Assembly (NCBI GenBank): GCA_949825045.1 | Contig: OX463815.1 | Coordinates: 22,313,231 to 22,377,230, forward strand | Length of the DNA: 64,000 nt | Source of the DNA: Argyresthia goedartella | Lineage: Eukaryota; Arthropoda; Insecta; Lepidoptera; Argyresthiidae | Reading direction: 5' to 3' | In this document: positions 44,808 through 53,562 of the stretch, piece after piece | Position numbering within the stretch: the first letter of the stretch is position 1 | Layout of the letters: each line of letters starts with the position of its first letter | The notes under the pieces: generated by a model | Seen by the model: only the letters and a program-made list of their open reading frames with translations | Databases searched by the model: none | What the model was told of the DNA's origin: nothing | Position numbers and translations under genes: made by a program

Positions 44808-45308
44808 AATAGTAGTTTATGTGACTGCTACATAATGGAGGGCATTAATACTCGAGAGTGGGTTTATGAAAAGAGCCGAGGGCGAGTTTCATAATAATAT
44901 CACTCGAGAGTTTTAATGCCCAATTATGTACAGTTACACACACTAGTTTATCTACACACATATCATAAGCTCTCTTTGATGTGTTCAGGAACCGCATGTT
45001 TGACCGGCATTGTGGCTCTGCAGTTGTTTAGCTTGTTCTGTAGTATCAACTTCACGCAGGCGGGCGTCGGCGTTCAAAATTTGAATGTCAGTACCAACTT
45101 CACAGACAACCTAGGAGTGGCACGCAGGTGGGCGTCGGCGTTCGATATTTGAATGTCATAATATGTAGAAAAACTACACATTATGGTCATAATGTGTAAT
45201 TTTTCAGATAAGACATGAGTTTTTACCAAGTAGTTTAACATTATGCTGATCGTAACGTGCTGTTTTTGTACGCAGTAAAGAGGGTTTATGATACGTGTGT
45301 AGATAAAC
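44808..45308. mobile_element. MITE family A, copy 2
   Basis: Matches 13264-13740 along its whole length, including the outer ACTCGAGAGT pair. Core ends GTTTATCTACACACATATCA (44946 on) and, reversed, GTTTATCTACACACGTATCA (from 45308). This copy keeps 22 extra bases (GGGTTTATGAAAAGAGCCGA..) that copy 1 has lost or altered. Confidence 0.75.
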
Positions 45309-45449
45309 GAATAAACGCCACTTATAGAGATAACTCATCTTATGCCCATAACCTTAAACACCACTGATGCGTCATTGTAAAATAATAATACGCGATTTCG
45401 TTTACCTGGATGATATCATAATTCCAGTCTTTTTGCTTAAGAAATCGTA

Positions 45450-45590
45450 CTACTAAACCGATTTCTACTTAAAAAAATATATTGTGAAATCGGTTCATAA
45501 ATAGAACCAGTTTTGAGGTAACAAACATTAAAAATATACAACCGAATTGAAAACCCTCCTTTTTTAAGTCGGTTAAAAACATGTCAAACG
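45450..45590 (+). repeat. probable dispersed repeat ending AAGTCGGTTAAAAA
   Basis: AAATCGGTTCATAAATAGAA, GAGGTAACAAACAT and TTTTTTAAGTCGGTTAAAAA, in this order, are familiar from moth genomes. Single copy here, so it rests on memory. Confidence 0.45.
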
Positions 45591-46540
45591 TGTAATGCGA
45601 ACAATGCAATAAATGTTTCATACGTGTTAAATAGATGATATTCAATAGAGCTTGGTTTCCATAAGGCGCGGTCACAAAGAGGCGTCTTGCCTGAAGAAGC
45701 ACACGATATCTCGCTTAATGTCGGCTTTCAGATTTCTGTGGGCCAGGGAAATGGCGTTGAATGTTGAAAATAATACTCTATTTATTCATTGAATGATTAG
45801 GCAAGTTTCGCCAAGTCAAGCAAAGGCACAGCCGTAGGTACCATCCATTTCTTGAAGCCTTACGGTGAATGTTTGATTGATCTGTAACTACTGGCAATAA
45901 TACTAGTCCTTCCAGTTTTGATAGACCGTGGCCAGGAATTTCCAAAAACTAATTATGGTTTGGCCGCTGCAAACTTTAAAAAATATGTGGTTTTATGAAA
46001 CGGCTAAGTCATAATTGTTACTAATATCCAAGATATGCTCCTGTTGAAACTATCTACAGGGAGTAACATAAAGGTATAGTCGTATTTTAAGGGGTTGTTA
46101 GGGACATCATTCTGAACAACGTTCACTTCGAAACCGATTTTATCAGAACATTTTTTTTTCACTTCTCCATACAAATCAGCTGGTCAGCTCAGCCCAAAAT
46201 GTATGGAGATGTAAAAAACAAACTTGGCACCTATTTAGATCTCAATGCTTTCATCGGCGAAGGTGAACTTTGCTCCCACTTTCACGTATTCATATTTATG
46301 TTGGAATCTCTTATTCTTCGAATCTCTTGTTCCACGGCCCGGCGCACGTACGGCCCGCAACGTGTGATGACGGCAGTTCCACTTCCATTCATCATGTCCC
46401 CAGCATCCGACTGTACGGTTTTATTCAATTACTTTCTCTCTCAGTCTCGCGGTATACGTTATTTCAGAGCTACGTTTCTTACTCCCGTGCTAGCTGAGAC
46501 CTAGGTATATAACTTGACTTTTATGAGCAGTTTAAATAAA
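45591..46540. other. no gene supported
   Basis: About 950 bases. Short frames at 46199-46504 lack motifs. GC is somewhat raised at 46320-46460. Nothing recognised. Confidence 0.4.
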
Positions 46541-46640
46541 ACCAGCCAAGTGGATATCCTACTCGCCCACGAAGGATCAGTATCATAAAAAGAAAAAGCC
46601 GGACTGACAAACGGACGATAGGGCACCGTTTGTCACACTT
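46541..46640 (+). repeat. dispersed repeat, degenerate fragment
   Basis: ACCAGCCAAGTGGATATCCT then CGCCCACGAAGGATC and ACGGACGATAGGGCACCGTT are recognisable relics of the start and end of the family at 10981-11380, with the middle deleted. Confidence 0.55.
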
Positions 46641-46996
46641 CTGATAAAGAGCACAAGGTATGACTTTTATATTTTGGATAACAAAGGAATATGTAATATG
46701 GATAATAAAAGGAAATGACGTTGCTAATCATTCACTGCACTCAGGATTCCATGTCAGAAATCTCGTTTCTCTTTGGAGTACAACGATCTCGGCGAAACTA
46801 ACTTTAACACTAATATCACCTCCTTTTCTTCGGATTGAAAGAGAAGACCATTGAATACTATCTTGCGTTTTATTTTTCTTGATCACATCATAGATATCAA
46901 CGCACTAAGCGCTTCCATTAAACTTTGATCACATATTTACACAACATAGATCATAGAAACATTGTTACTATTGTAATACTAACACTTCTACTACAC
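46641..46996. other. no feature seen
   Basis: Spacer of 356 bases, nothing recognised. Confidence 0.45.
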
Positions 46997-47096
46997 TACA
47001 GTCTTCACAAAATAAAAGGCCCGATGACAGCGCCCGTGTCACTGACGTAAAAGGTTGAATTTGGGTCACCGGGCCTTTTATTTTGTGAAGACTGTA
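46997..47096. mobile_element. 100-base MITE with perfect 27-base ends
   Basis: TACAGTCTTCACAAAATAAA.. at 46997-47023 is perfectly matched in reverse at 47070-47096. If the terminal TA is the target duplication, the ends start CAGT, as in Tc1/mariner relatives. Confidence 0.8.
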
Positions 47097-47554
47097 AAAT
47101 CACACGATTTAGACCTTACGAGACTACTGCTGGACATCGAATGACTGAGATTCCATTCTGAGAGAGTCAAGTTTCCCTTTCAATGAATATTATGTTTTTT
47201 CCGGAAACAGTCGAATCCAAACTCATTTTATTTATATTATTTAAACAGAAACAGGAAGTGGTACATTTTAAATAAATCCCCGAAAGCGGATGTCGCAAAC
47301 CTTGAACTGTAAACATTTTCGTAAAAAGTGACCACATAATTCATAATTCATGACAGGGATAATTATAAACTACAATTATAATTGCTTTTATCTTGGAAAT
47401 GTTCTAGTAACTACCGGGTACCCGCGGCTTCTCTCGCGCAAACTCGTTTAAAAATGGCTAGTCCATACAAACAAACTTACCTCCTTCAAAAGTCAGGACT
47501 TTGAATTTTATAAATATAGGTAACAAAACATTTACGTATCTTTTTCAAAAACCT
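47097..47554. other. no gene seen
   Basis: Spacer of 458 bases before the interrupted LINE; no repeat recognised. Confidence 0.4.
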
Positions 47555-48006
47555 AACATGAGGGCGAGTATGTGATGCTCAACATGGGTTCCGACCAGGT
47601 CGTAGCACTACCTACAACTTGATGTGCTTTATATCGTTCGTGTCGCCGGCGCCCGACAAGCACGGCCAGGTCGACGCCGCATATTTCGATTTCAGGAAAG
47701 CGTTCGGCATGGTCGATAACGACGCCTTACTTGAAAAATTCAGTAGAGTAGGATTCACCCCACAGCTATTAAAAGCTATTTTCTGTAGCTACCTCAGGGG
47801 TCGGCGGCAGTATGTGGAATACGATGGATTTTCTTCTGATCCTTATTTTACATTATCGGGTGTGAGTCAAGTCAGCAATCTAGGACCTCTGGAATTTATC
47901 ATTATGATAAATAACCATGGGTAGGTCACCCATGGCTATTAAGCACGCTATATGCTTATTGTTTGCAAATGACCACCTCCACCACCACCACCACCACCAC
48001 CAGCAC
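47555..48006 (+). pseudogene. LINE reverse transcriptase, left part, split by a gypsy insertion
   Basis: In frame with minor changes: QHGFRPGRSTT-like text, DAAYFDFRKAFGMVDNDALL, LRGRRQYVEYDGF and VSQ.. (normally VPQG). It then decays, and the active-site region reads FAND in place of FADD. A CCA-repeat run (47971-48000) lies at the break. The right part resumes at 52968. Jockey/CR1-type. Confidence 0.85.
47971..48000 (+). repeat. (CCA)n microsatellite at the insertion site
   Basis: CCACC/CACCAC run of about 30 bases inside the LINE. Further CACCACCACCAG lies right of the gypsy element. Confidence 0.85.
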
Positions 48007-48115
48007 TGTCAGTGTGTGACGTCATGTTATAACTGAAGGTGTTTGCATGAGAATAAATAGATCAGTGCTAATCGTGAGCTTGTGTTTGATTGGTGTCCCT
48101 GTCGCTTCCTTGACA
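48007..48115 (+). repeat. gypsy 5' LTR, 109 bases
   Basis: Starts TGTCAGTGTGTGACGTCATG, ends CTTCCTTGACA, and has AATAAA inside (near 48052). Identical to the 3' LTR at every base as read. Very short for a gypsy LTR. Confidence 0.95.
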
Positions 48116-48128
48116 TGGCGCAGCCGGA
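48116..48128 (+). promoter_or_regulatory. gypsy primer-binding site
   Basis: TGGCGCAGCCGGA directly follows the 5' LTR. TGG is the complement of the CCA end of a tRNA; the rest resembles the end of a tRNA-Ser (TGGCGCAGTCG). The exact tRNA is not certain. Confidence 0.75.
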
Positions 48129-48255
48129 ATTATAATATATCTAGGAAGCTAAAATACATAAAGATACAAATAAATAAATACTTATTCGTAAACTAAATAA
48201 ATAAAGACTAAAACAAAAAGTGAATAAAAGTCAAATAAAGTGTGTACATACAAAC

Positions 48256-50769
48256 ATGGAAGCCATTTTGCAACCACCTCCGCCTTTTCGTTTTGAGAAT
48301 AACTTGGCGAATATAACGTCAGGAAACTTATGCAAGGAATGGGAAAAGTGGAAGAAATCATTTGATGAGGCATGTGAACTATCTAAAAAGACAGAAACCG
48401 TCCAACGTAGTATATTGCTCCACGTGATTGGTGACAAGTGCCGCGAGGTCTACGAGCAATTTCCAGCCAAAGGTACTACGTTAAAGGAGCTGCTGGCCCG
48501 ATTCGATACGTTTTTTCTACCTAAAAAGAACTTGACCATCGAGCGACATCGGTTTTTCACACGTAACCAACGAGATATGGAGTCCGCGGATCAGTATGTT
48601 TTCGAGCTAAATAAAATGGCGTCGAACTGCGACTTTGAAAAACTAAAAGACGACCTCATAAGAGACAGACTGATATGTGGGATTACTAACGGAAATTTAA
48701 GAGAACGACTACTGAGGGAGCATGATTTGACTCTGCAGAAGGCTTTAGAGATATGCAGATTAGCAGAGATGTCGAGAATGCAAGCTGGAAATTTTAACAA
48801 CGGGTCGGCGGAACATCATTTACATGAAATAAATCAATGTGGCGAAGCGGAGTTAGACGGCGCTGACATACAGTGGGTAGGCCGTGGATCAGCTGCAGGG
48901 CGAGGATCGCGCGGCCACCGACGGCGGCGCGACCCCGGCAGTCAAGGTCGACGAGGCCCGGGTGGCGGTGACGCGGCATCAGATCGCTCGCGCTGGCAAC
49001 AGGACCAGGCATGCCCCACCCCCGCGCTCGGACGCTACCCGGGGATGCGTCGCGGCGGTGCAGGATCATCAGGTGTCATCCCGCGTTATAATGGGTGTTC
49101 AAAGTGCGGTACAGTGCATAACAAATATCAATGTCCAGCCTATGGTCAAATGTGCAATAGATTTAACAAAAATAATCATTTTGCTCGCATGTGTCGAGCC
49201 CGAGAATGCTACTCAGTACACGAGGATCCATCTGACCAGGTAATTTACAAAAATAATAACTCGCGAAATGATTGGCACGTCGACTTAAAAATAAATGGTA
49301 TTACATTAGGTTTTAAACTGGATACTGGAGCTGACGTAAATGTTATACCGCGAAAATTTTTAAGTGATATAAATATAGTTGAGAACGACTTAACACCTAC
49401 TTCACTTACATTAAAAGGTTACTCGGGAGGCCAAATCCCAGTGATAGGAAAATGTAATATTAAAATACAGCATAACAATACGGTCTATGTTTTAAAGTTC
49501 ATCATCGCAGATGTAGATTCCCCTCCTATTTTAAGTAGAAGTTCGTGTGAGCAGCTAAACTTAGTAAAAAGGGTGTTGAGTGTAGAATACACCAAAAGTA
49601 ATAGACTGTTAGAAGAATTTGACGATGTGTTCCAGGGTATAGGTTGTTTACCGGGTGAATACAAAATTAGCCTCAAACCAAACTCTCGCCCCGTAGTACA
49701 TGCGCCGAGAAAACTACCGATAGCATTGAAGGACCAGATGAAATTGAAGCTAGTAGAAATGGAGAAACAAGGTATAATTGCGAAAGTTGAAGGACCAACA
49801 GATTGGGTAAATAGCATGACTGTAGCAAAAAAGGCAGACGGAGACTTAAGGATATGTTTGGACCCTCAGGATCTGAATAAAGTGATTAGAAGGGAATATT
49901 TTAAATTGCCGACGTTAGACGAAATAACGGCAAATCTCGGCACATCCACTTATTTCAGCACATTAGATGCGAAACAAAGTTTTTGGCAGGTTAAGTTGAG
50001 TTCAGACAGTACTGACTTGTGCACGTTCAACACTGCGTTTGGTAGGTACAAGTTTTTACGCATGCCGTACGGAATCAGCTCAGCGTCAGAGATATTTCAT
50101 AAGAGGCTATTTGAACAGTTTGACGATATTGAGGGAGTCATTCTATTTGTTGATGATCTTTTGATATATGGAAAAACAAAAGAAATACACGACCAACGTC
50201 TACGCCGTGTATCGCAAAGATGTAGGGAAATCAACATTAAACTAAATAGGAAAAAGTGTAAGATAGGATTAACTGAGATAAAATACTTAGGGCATAAAAT
50301 CTCAAAACATGGAATGACTCCTGATGATTCCCATATACAGGCTATAAAAAACATGCCTCGTCCAAATTGTGTTAAGGACCTAGAAAGATTTTTAGGGTTA
50401 ATCACCTATGTTGGCAGTTTTGTACCCAACTTTTCACAAAAAACACACTTGTTGCGGGAGCTGTTACAGAAAGAAATAGATTGGCATTGGGAAAAACAGC
50501 ACGAAGACAGTTTTAATGCACTTAAAAACTGTCTCATAAATCCGCCAGTGTTGCGATATTATGATTTAGACAAGCCAGTTACATTGTCAGTAGATGCGAG
50601 TAAGAATGGCTTGGGAGCCTGTTTATTGCAAGATGGTTTGCCGGTGTGCTATGCTTCTAAGTCACTAACAAAAACAGAGCAGGCGTACGCACAAATTAAA
50701 AAGAGCTGTATGCATGTGTTTTCGCGTGTGAAAAGTTTTATATGTACGTATACGGTAGAACTGATATAA
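48256..50769 (+). CDS. gypsy gag-protease-RT polyprotein
   Basis: ATG at 48256 (an upstream GTG at 48220 is in frame but unlikely). The gag has a retrotrans-gag core (WEKWKKSFDEAC, FFTRNQRDMESADQYV), a Gly/Arg-rich insert, and two zinc knuckles (CSKCGTVHNKYQC, CNRFNKNNHFARMC). Protease motif DTGADVNVIP is at about 49320. RT: DLRICLDPQDLN, LDAKQSFWQV, and LFVDDLLIYG (F in place of the usual Y/F before VDD is tolerated). RNase H begins at LSVDASKNGLGA. Gag and pol share one frame. The frame is lost inside RNase H near 50712, where one base appears to be missing in a run of A; see the next feature. Confidence 0.93.
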   Translation: MEAILQPPPPFRFENNLANITSGNLCKEWEKWKKSFDEACELSKKTETVQRSILLHVIGDKCREVYEQFPAKGTTLKELLARFDTFFLPKKNLTIERHRFFTRNQRDMESADQYVFELNKMASNCDFEKLKDDLIRDRLICGITNGNLRERLLREHDLTLQKALEICRLAEMSRMQAGNFNNGSAEHHLHEINQCGEAELDGADIQWVGRGSAAGRGSRGHRRRRDPGSQGRRGPGGGDAASDRSRWQQDQACPTPALGRYPGMRRGGAGSSGVIPRYNGCSKCGTVHNKYQCPAYGQMCNRFNKNNHFARMCRARECYSVHEDPSDQVIYKNNNSRNDWHVDLKINGITLGFKLDTGADVNVIPRKFLSDINIVENDLTPTSLTLKGYSGGQIPVIGKCNIKIQHNNTVYVLKFIIADVDSPPILSRSSCEQLNLVKRVLSVEYTKSNRLLEEFDDVFQGIGCLPGEYKISLKPNSRPVVHAPRKLPIALKDQMKLKLVEMEKQGIIAKVEGPTDWVNSMTVAKKADGDLRICLDPQDLNKVIRREYFKLPTLDEITANLGTSTYFSTLDAKQSFWQVKLSSDSTDLCTFNTAFGRYKFLRMPYGISSASEIFHKRLFEQFDDIEGVILFVDDLLIYGKTKEIHDQRLRRVSQRCREINIKLNRKKCKIGLTEIKYLGHKISKHGMTPDDSHIQAIKNMPRPNCVKDLERFLGLITYVGSFVPNFSQKTHLLRELLQKEIDWHWEKQHEDSFNALKNCLINPPVLRYYDLDKPVTLSVDASKNGLGACLLQDGLPVCYASKSLTKTEQAYAQIKKSCMHVFSRVKSFICTYTVELI

Positions 50770-52358
50770 TAATTGAAACTGACCATAAACCATTGGTATC
50801 TATAATAAACAAACCGCTAATTAATACCCCACCGCGGTTACAAAGAATGCTTATGAGATTACAACCCTATACATTTAAATTGGTATACAAGCCGGGTAAA
50901 TTCCTATACATCGCAGATGCATTGTCTCGTGCTGTTGATCCCACCATCGCGACCACGGAGCCACGTGACCTACTAGACGCCCAGGCGCAGGTATGTGTGC
51001 TCGCAGAATCAAATGAATTGATAGATACACATTTTTTGCCCATACAGAAATACACAAAAACAGATATTGAAATGCAAGAACTAAGTAAGATAATAAAGAA
51101 AGGATGGCCAAATAGTAAGAATCTAATTAAGGATGAATTGAAGCAATACTGGGAGTACAGAAGTGATCTTACGTTAGCTTTTGATATGATATGGAGAGGA
51201 AATCGAGTTATTATACCAAAATGCATGCGACACGAAATGTTACAAAAAATACATGCAGGTCATTTAGGCTTAGAAAAGTGCAAGCTTAGAGCACGTGAAA
51301 TTATGTTCTGGCCACACATGAACGCACAATTGCAAGATTATCTTTCGCATTGTCAGGCTTGTCTCACTTTAAAAAAACAGAACTGCAAAGAACCATTACT
51401 TCAACATGAAGTGCCTGATAGGGCGTGGTCTAAAGTAGGTGTAGATATGTTTCACTTTCAAAGTAAAAACTACATGCTTGTGGTGGATTATTTTAGCATG
51501 TTTGTGGAAGTAGTAAGGGTGAGCAATATGACGTCGGAAAACGTTGTGAAACAACTTAAAATAATATTTAGTCATCAGGGCGTGCCTGAGGTGGTCCAGT
51601 CCGATAATGGCCCTGAGTTCTCGTCCTCGTGTTTTAGTTTGTTTTCACAAGAATGGGGATTCCGACATCATACTTCATCCCCCAGATATCCGCAATCGAA
51701 TGGACAAGCTGAGCGTGCCATACAAACTATAAAAAGTATGCTTAAAAAGACAGCATTTGATGGGTCAGATTTCAGGATAGCACTATTAGAATATCTAAAC
51801 ACTCCAATAAGTGATAAGTTAGCATCACCATCGGAGTTACTGTATAACAGAAGGTTAAGAAGCACTTTACCCTGTTCTCCCAGACTATTACAACCGAAAA
51901 TATACACTAGAGTTACTAAAGAATTGAAGGCACGACAATACATTCAGAAGAAATATTATGATAGAAGTTCTAGAAATTTAAATCGGTTAGCCATTAATCA
52001 AAAAGTAAAAGTTTGGTTGAACGGGCAGTGGACGAACGCGGTAATAACAGGTACAGCAGGCCCCCGCTCATACCTTATAGAACTAAGTGCAGGCGGCATT
52101 GTCAGGCGCAATCGAAGGCACATCATTGAAGACTCCGGCCGTCGCGACGCTAACTCAAGTCGTACCTACCCATATACATCAACACGTTATGATGATATTG
52201 TCGTACAGCAAACAGCTGACGAGCACCCGCAAGTAGGCTTAATGCCGCGCGCGCCCGCGCAAGCCGGCTCCAGTATGCAGGTACATCAAAATAATAATCG
52301 CTATACTCGTTCTGGCAGGGAAGTGATTGCTCCTGATCGGTATGGCTTCTCGGCGTGA
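50712..52358 (+). CDS. gypsy RNase H end and integrase, -1 frame
   Basis: Continues the polyprotein in the -1 frame. The first Met is at 50742, but homology starts near 50712 (ELYACVFACEKF). RNase H ends with TDHKPL. The integrase has the zinc-binding HHCC (HAGHLGLEKC.., CQACLTLKK) and the DDE core: VDMFHF.., VVQSDNGPEFSS and YPQSNGQAERAIQ. A short C-terminal domain follows to a TGA at 52356-52358. All catalytic residues are present. Without a frameshift this part would not be made. Confidence 0.92.
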   Translation, partial: ACVFACEKFYMYVYGRTDIIIETDHKPLVSIINKPLINTPPRLQRMLMRLQPYTFKLVYKPGKFLYIADALSRAVDPTIATTEPRDLLDAQAQVCVLAESNELIDTHFLPIQKYTKTDIEMQELSKIIKKGWPNSKNLIKDELKQYWEYRSDLTLAFDMIWRGNRVIIPKCMRHEMLQKIHAGHLGLEKCKLRAREIMFWPHMNAQLQDYLSHCQACLTLKKQNCKEPLLQHEVPDRAWSKVGVDMFHFQSKNYMLVVDYFSMFVEVVRVSNMTSENVVKQLKIIFSHQGVPEVVQSDNGPEFSSSCFSLFSQEWGFRHHTSSPRYPQSNGQAERAIQTIKSMLKKTAFDGSDFRIALLEYLNTPISDKLASPSELLYNRRLRSTLPCSPRLLQPKIYTRVTKELKARQYIQKKYYDRSSRNLNRLAINQKVKVWLNGQWTNAVITGTAGPRSYLIELSAGGIVRRNRRHIIEDSGRRDANSSRTYPYTSTRYDDIVVQQTADEHPQVGLMPRAPAQAGSSMQVHQNNNRYTRSGREVIAPDRYGFSA

Positions 52359-52847
52359 GTCAGCATAAGCAAGGCGAAGAAACATTGGCTATTCGCAGGT
52401 CAAAGTTGTAGTAAAGTTAAGCATGGAATGCACGTTATATTTTATAATCACACATTAGGTGAAATTATACATTGTTAGTTAGTTTACAAGCATGATAGAT
52501 AAGTAGTTTTTAAATACAAAAGAAAACACATAATTTTGGATTGTATCAACATTGTATTCGTTAAAGCATTCATGATTTATAATATTAATAATAAATAAAA
52601 TTCTCAAGCATTGTTTTTGCTATACAGGTTATAGACAGACAAGAAATAACAGAAATACTTAGATATTGATCAAGCATAATTTTGCATGAAATGTATATGT
52701 CTATAGATACCTACAGAAGATATTGTTATACTTAAGATAGTGAAGTACCACTTACTAGCTTTTCGTCCTTATAGTATTTTTCCTATTGGGGGGATAAATA
52801 GTGCTTCTTCATATTGTTAATTTTTGATTTATTGTATCCATTAATTT

Positions 52848-52857
52848 GAAAAGGGGG
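52848..52857 (+). promoter_or_regulatory. gypsy polypurine tract
   Basis: GAAAAGGGGG lies one base before the 3' LTR, the position and composition expected for priming of plus-strand DNA. Confidence 0.85.
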
Positions 52858-52858
52858 T

Positions 52859-52967
52859 TGTCAGTGTGTGACGTCATGTTATAACTGAAGGTGTTTGCAT
52901 GAGAATAAATAGATCAGTGCTAATCGTGAGCTTGTGTTTGATTGGTGTCCCTGTCGCTTCCTTGACA
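52859..52967 (+). repeat. gypsy 3' LTR, 109 bases
   Basis: Same 109 bases as the 5' LTR. Followed by the AGCAC target duplication. Confidence 0.95.
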
Positions 52968-53238
52968 AGCACCACCACCAGCACCAGCGCAGACTGTGAG
53001 CGGTTGCAAGGTGATATAGATAGGGTGGTGGAGTGGAGTCACCGTAATAAACTCTACTTCAATGTGTCGAAGTATGCGATGATAACCTACAGCTGCGCTC
53101 ACGAGCCTCTCCGCCACCGGTACGCGGTGGATGGTGTAGAGATGGCACGGAGTTCTGAGATTAAGGATCTGGGGGTTTTAATTAAGTCAGACTTGACGTT
53201 TCGGGATCACATTAGTACTGTAAAGATCCCCTCCTTTT
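52968..53238 (+). pseudogene. LINE reverse transcriptase, right part of the split copy
   Basis: Resumes the LINE broken at 48006: CERLQGDIDRVVEWSHRNKL, YFNVSKYAMITYS, and EIKDLGVLIKSDLTFRDHIS, the RT thumb after FADD. It ends near 53238 without a 3' tail. Confidence 0.85.
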
Positions 53239-53514
53239 ATATTTTAAACTATACTTAACAAAACGCTTTTAAGCATATGTTAATTGCAGAAATATTCAAT
53301 AGTCAAATTTCTCAGTGAAATTTATTTATTTATTTGTTTGTTGATGTTTCACAGCATAAGTAATTAATTCGATAAAAATAACACTGATATAAATTGATAA
53401 TGCCAATTACGAAACATATCCTTTATAAATTATGATGAGGATTTTTAGATCATAAAACATATGTATAAAAGGTAATTTTACATTATATATAATAAGGTAT
53501 GTGTTTGTATATGT

Positions 53515-53517
53515 GTA

Positions 53518-53561
<44 letters not shown>

Positions 53562-53562
53562 G
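53515..53562. repeat. (GT)n(GA)n microsatellite
   Basis: Compound dinucleotide run: about 13 GT followed by about 10 GA units. Confidence 0.95.

Larger units (their letters stand above)
48007..52967 (+). mobile_element. young Ty3/gypsy retrotransposon with identical LTRs
   Basis: Complete element of 4,961 bases. Order: 5' LTR, primer-binding site, gag-pol, polypurine tract, 3' LTR. It is flanked by AGCAC at 48002-48006 and 52968-52972 (target duplication). It sits inside a LINE copy. No env-like frame between the integrase and the polypurine tract. Confidence 0.96.

Noticed and set aside
44916..45152. 78-codon frame, also seen at 13352-13588
   Set aside because: Part of MITE family A. The two versions differ as expected for non-coding DNA, and the frame has no start context or motif.
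48220..48255. GTG start of the gypsy polyprotein
   Set aside because: An ATG in the same frame at 48256 is the normal eukaryotic start.
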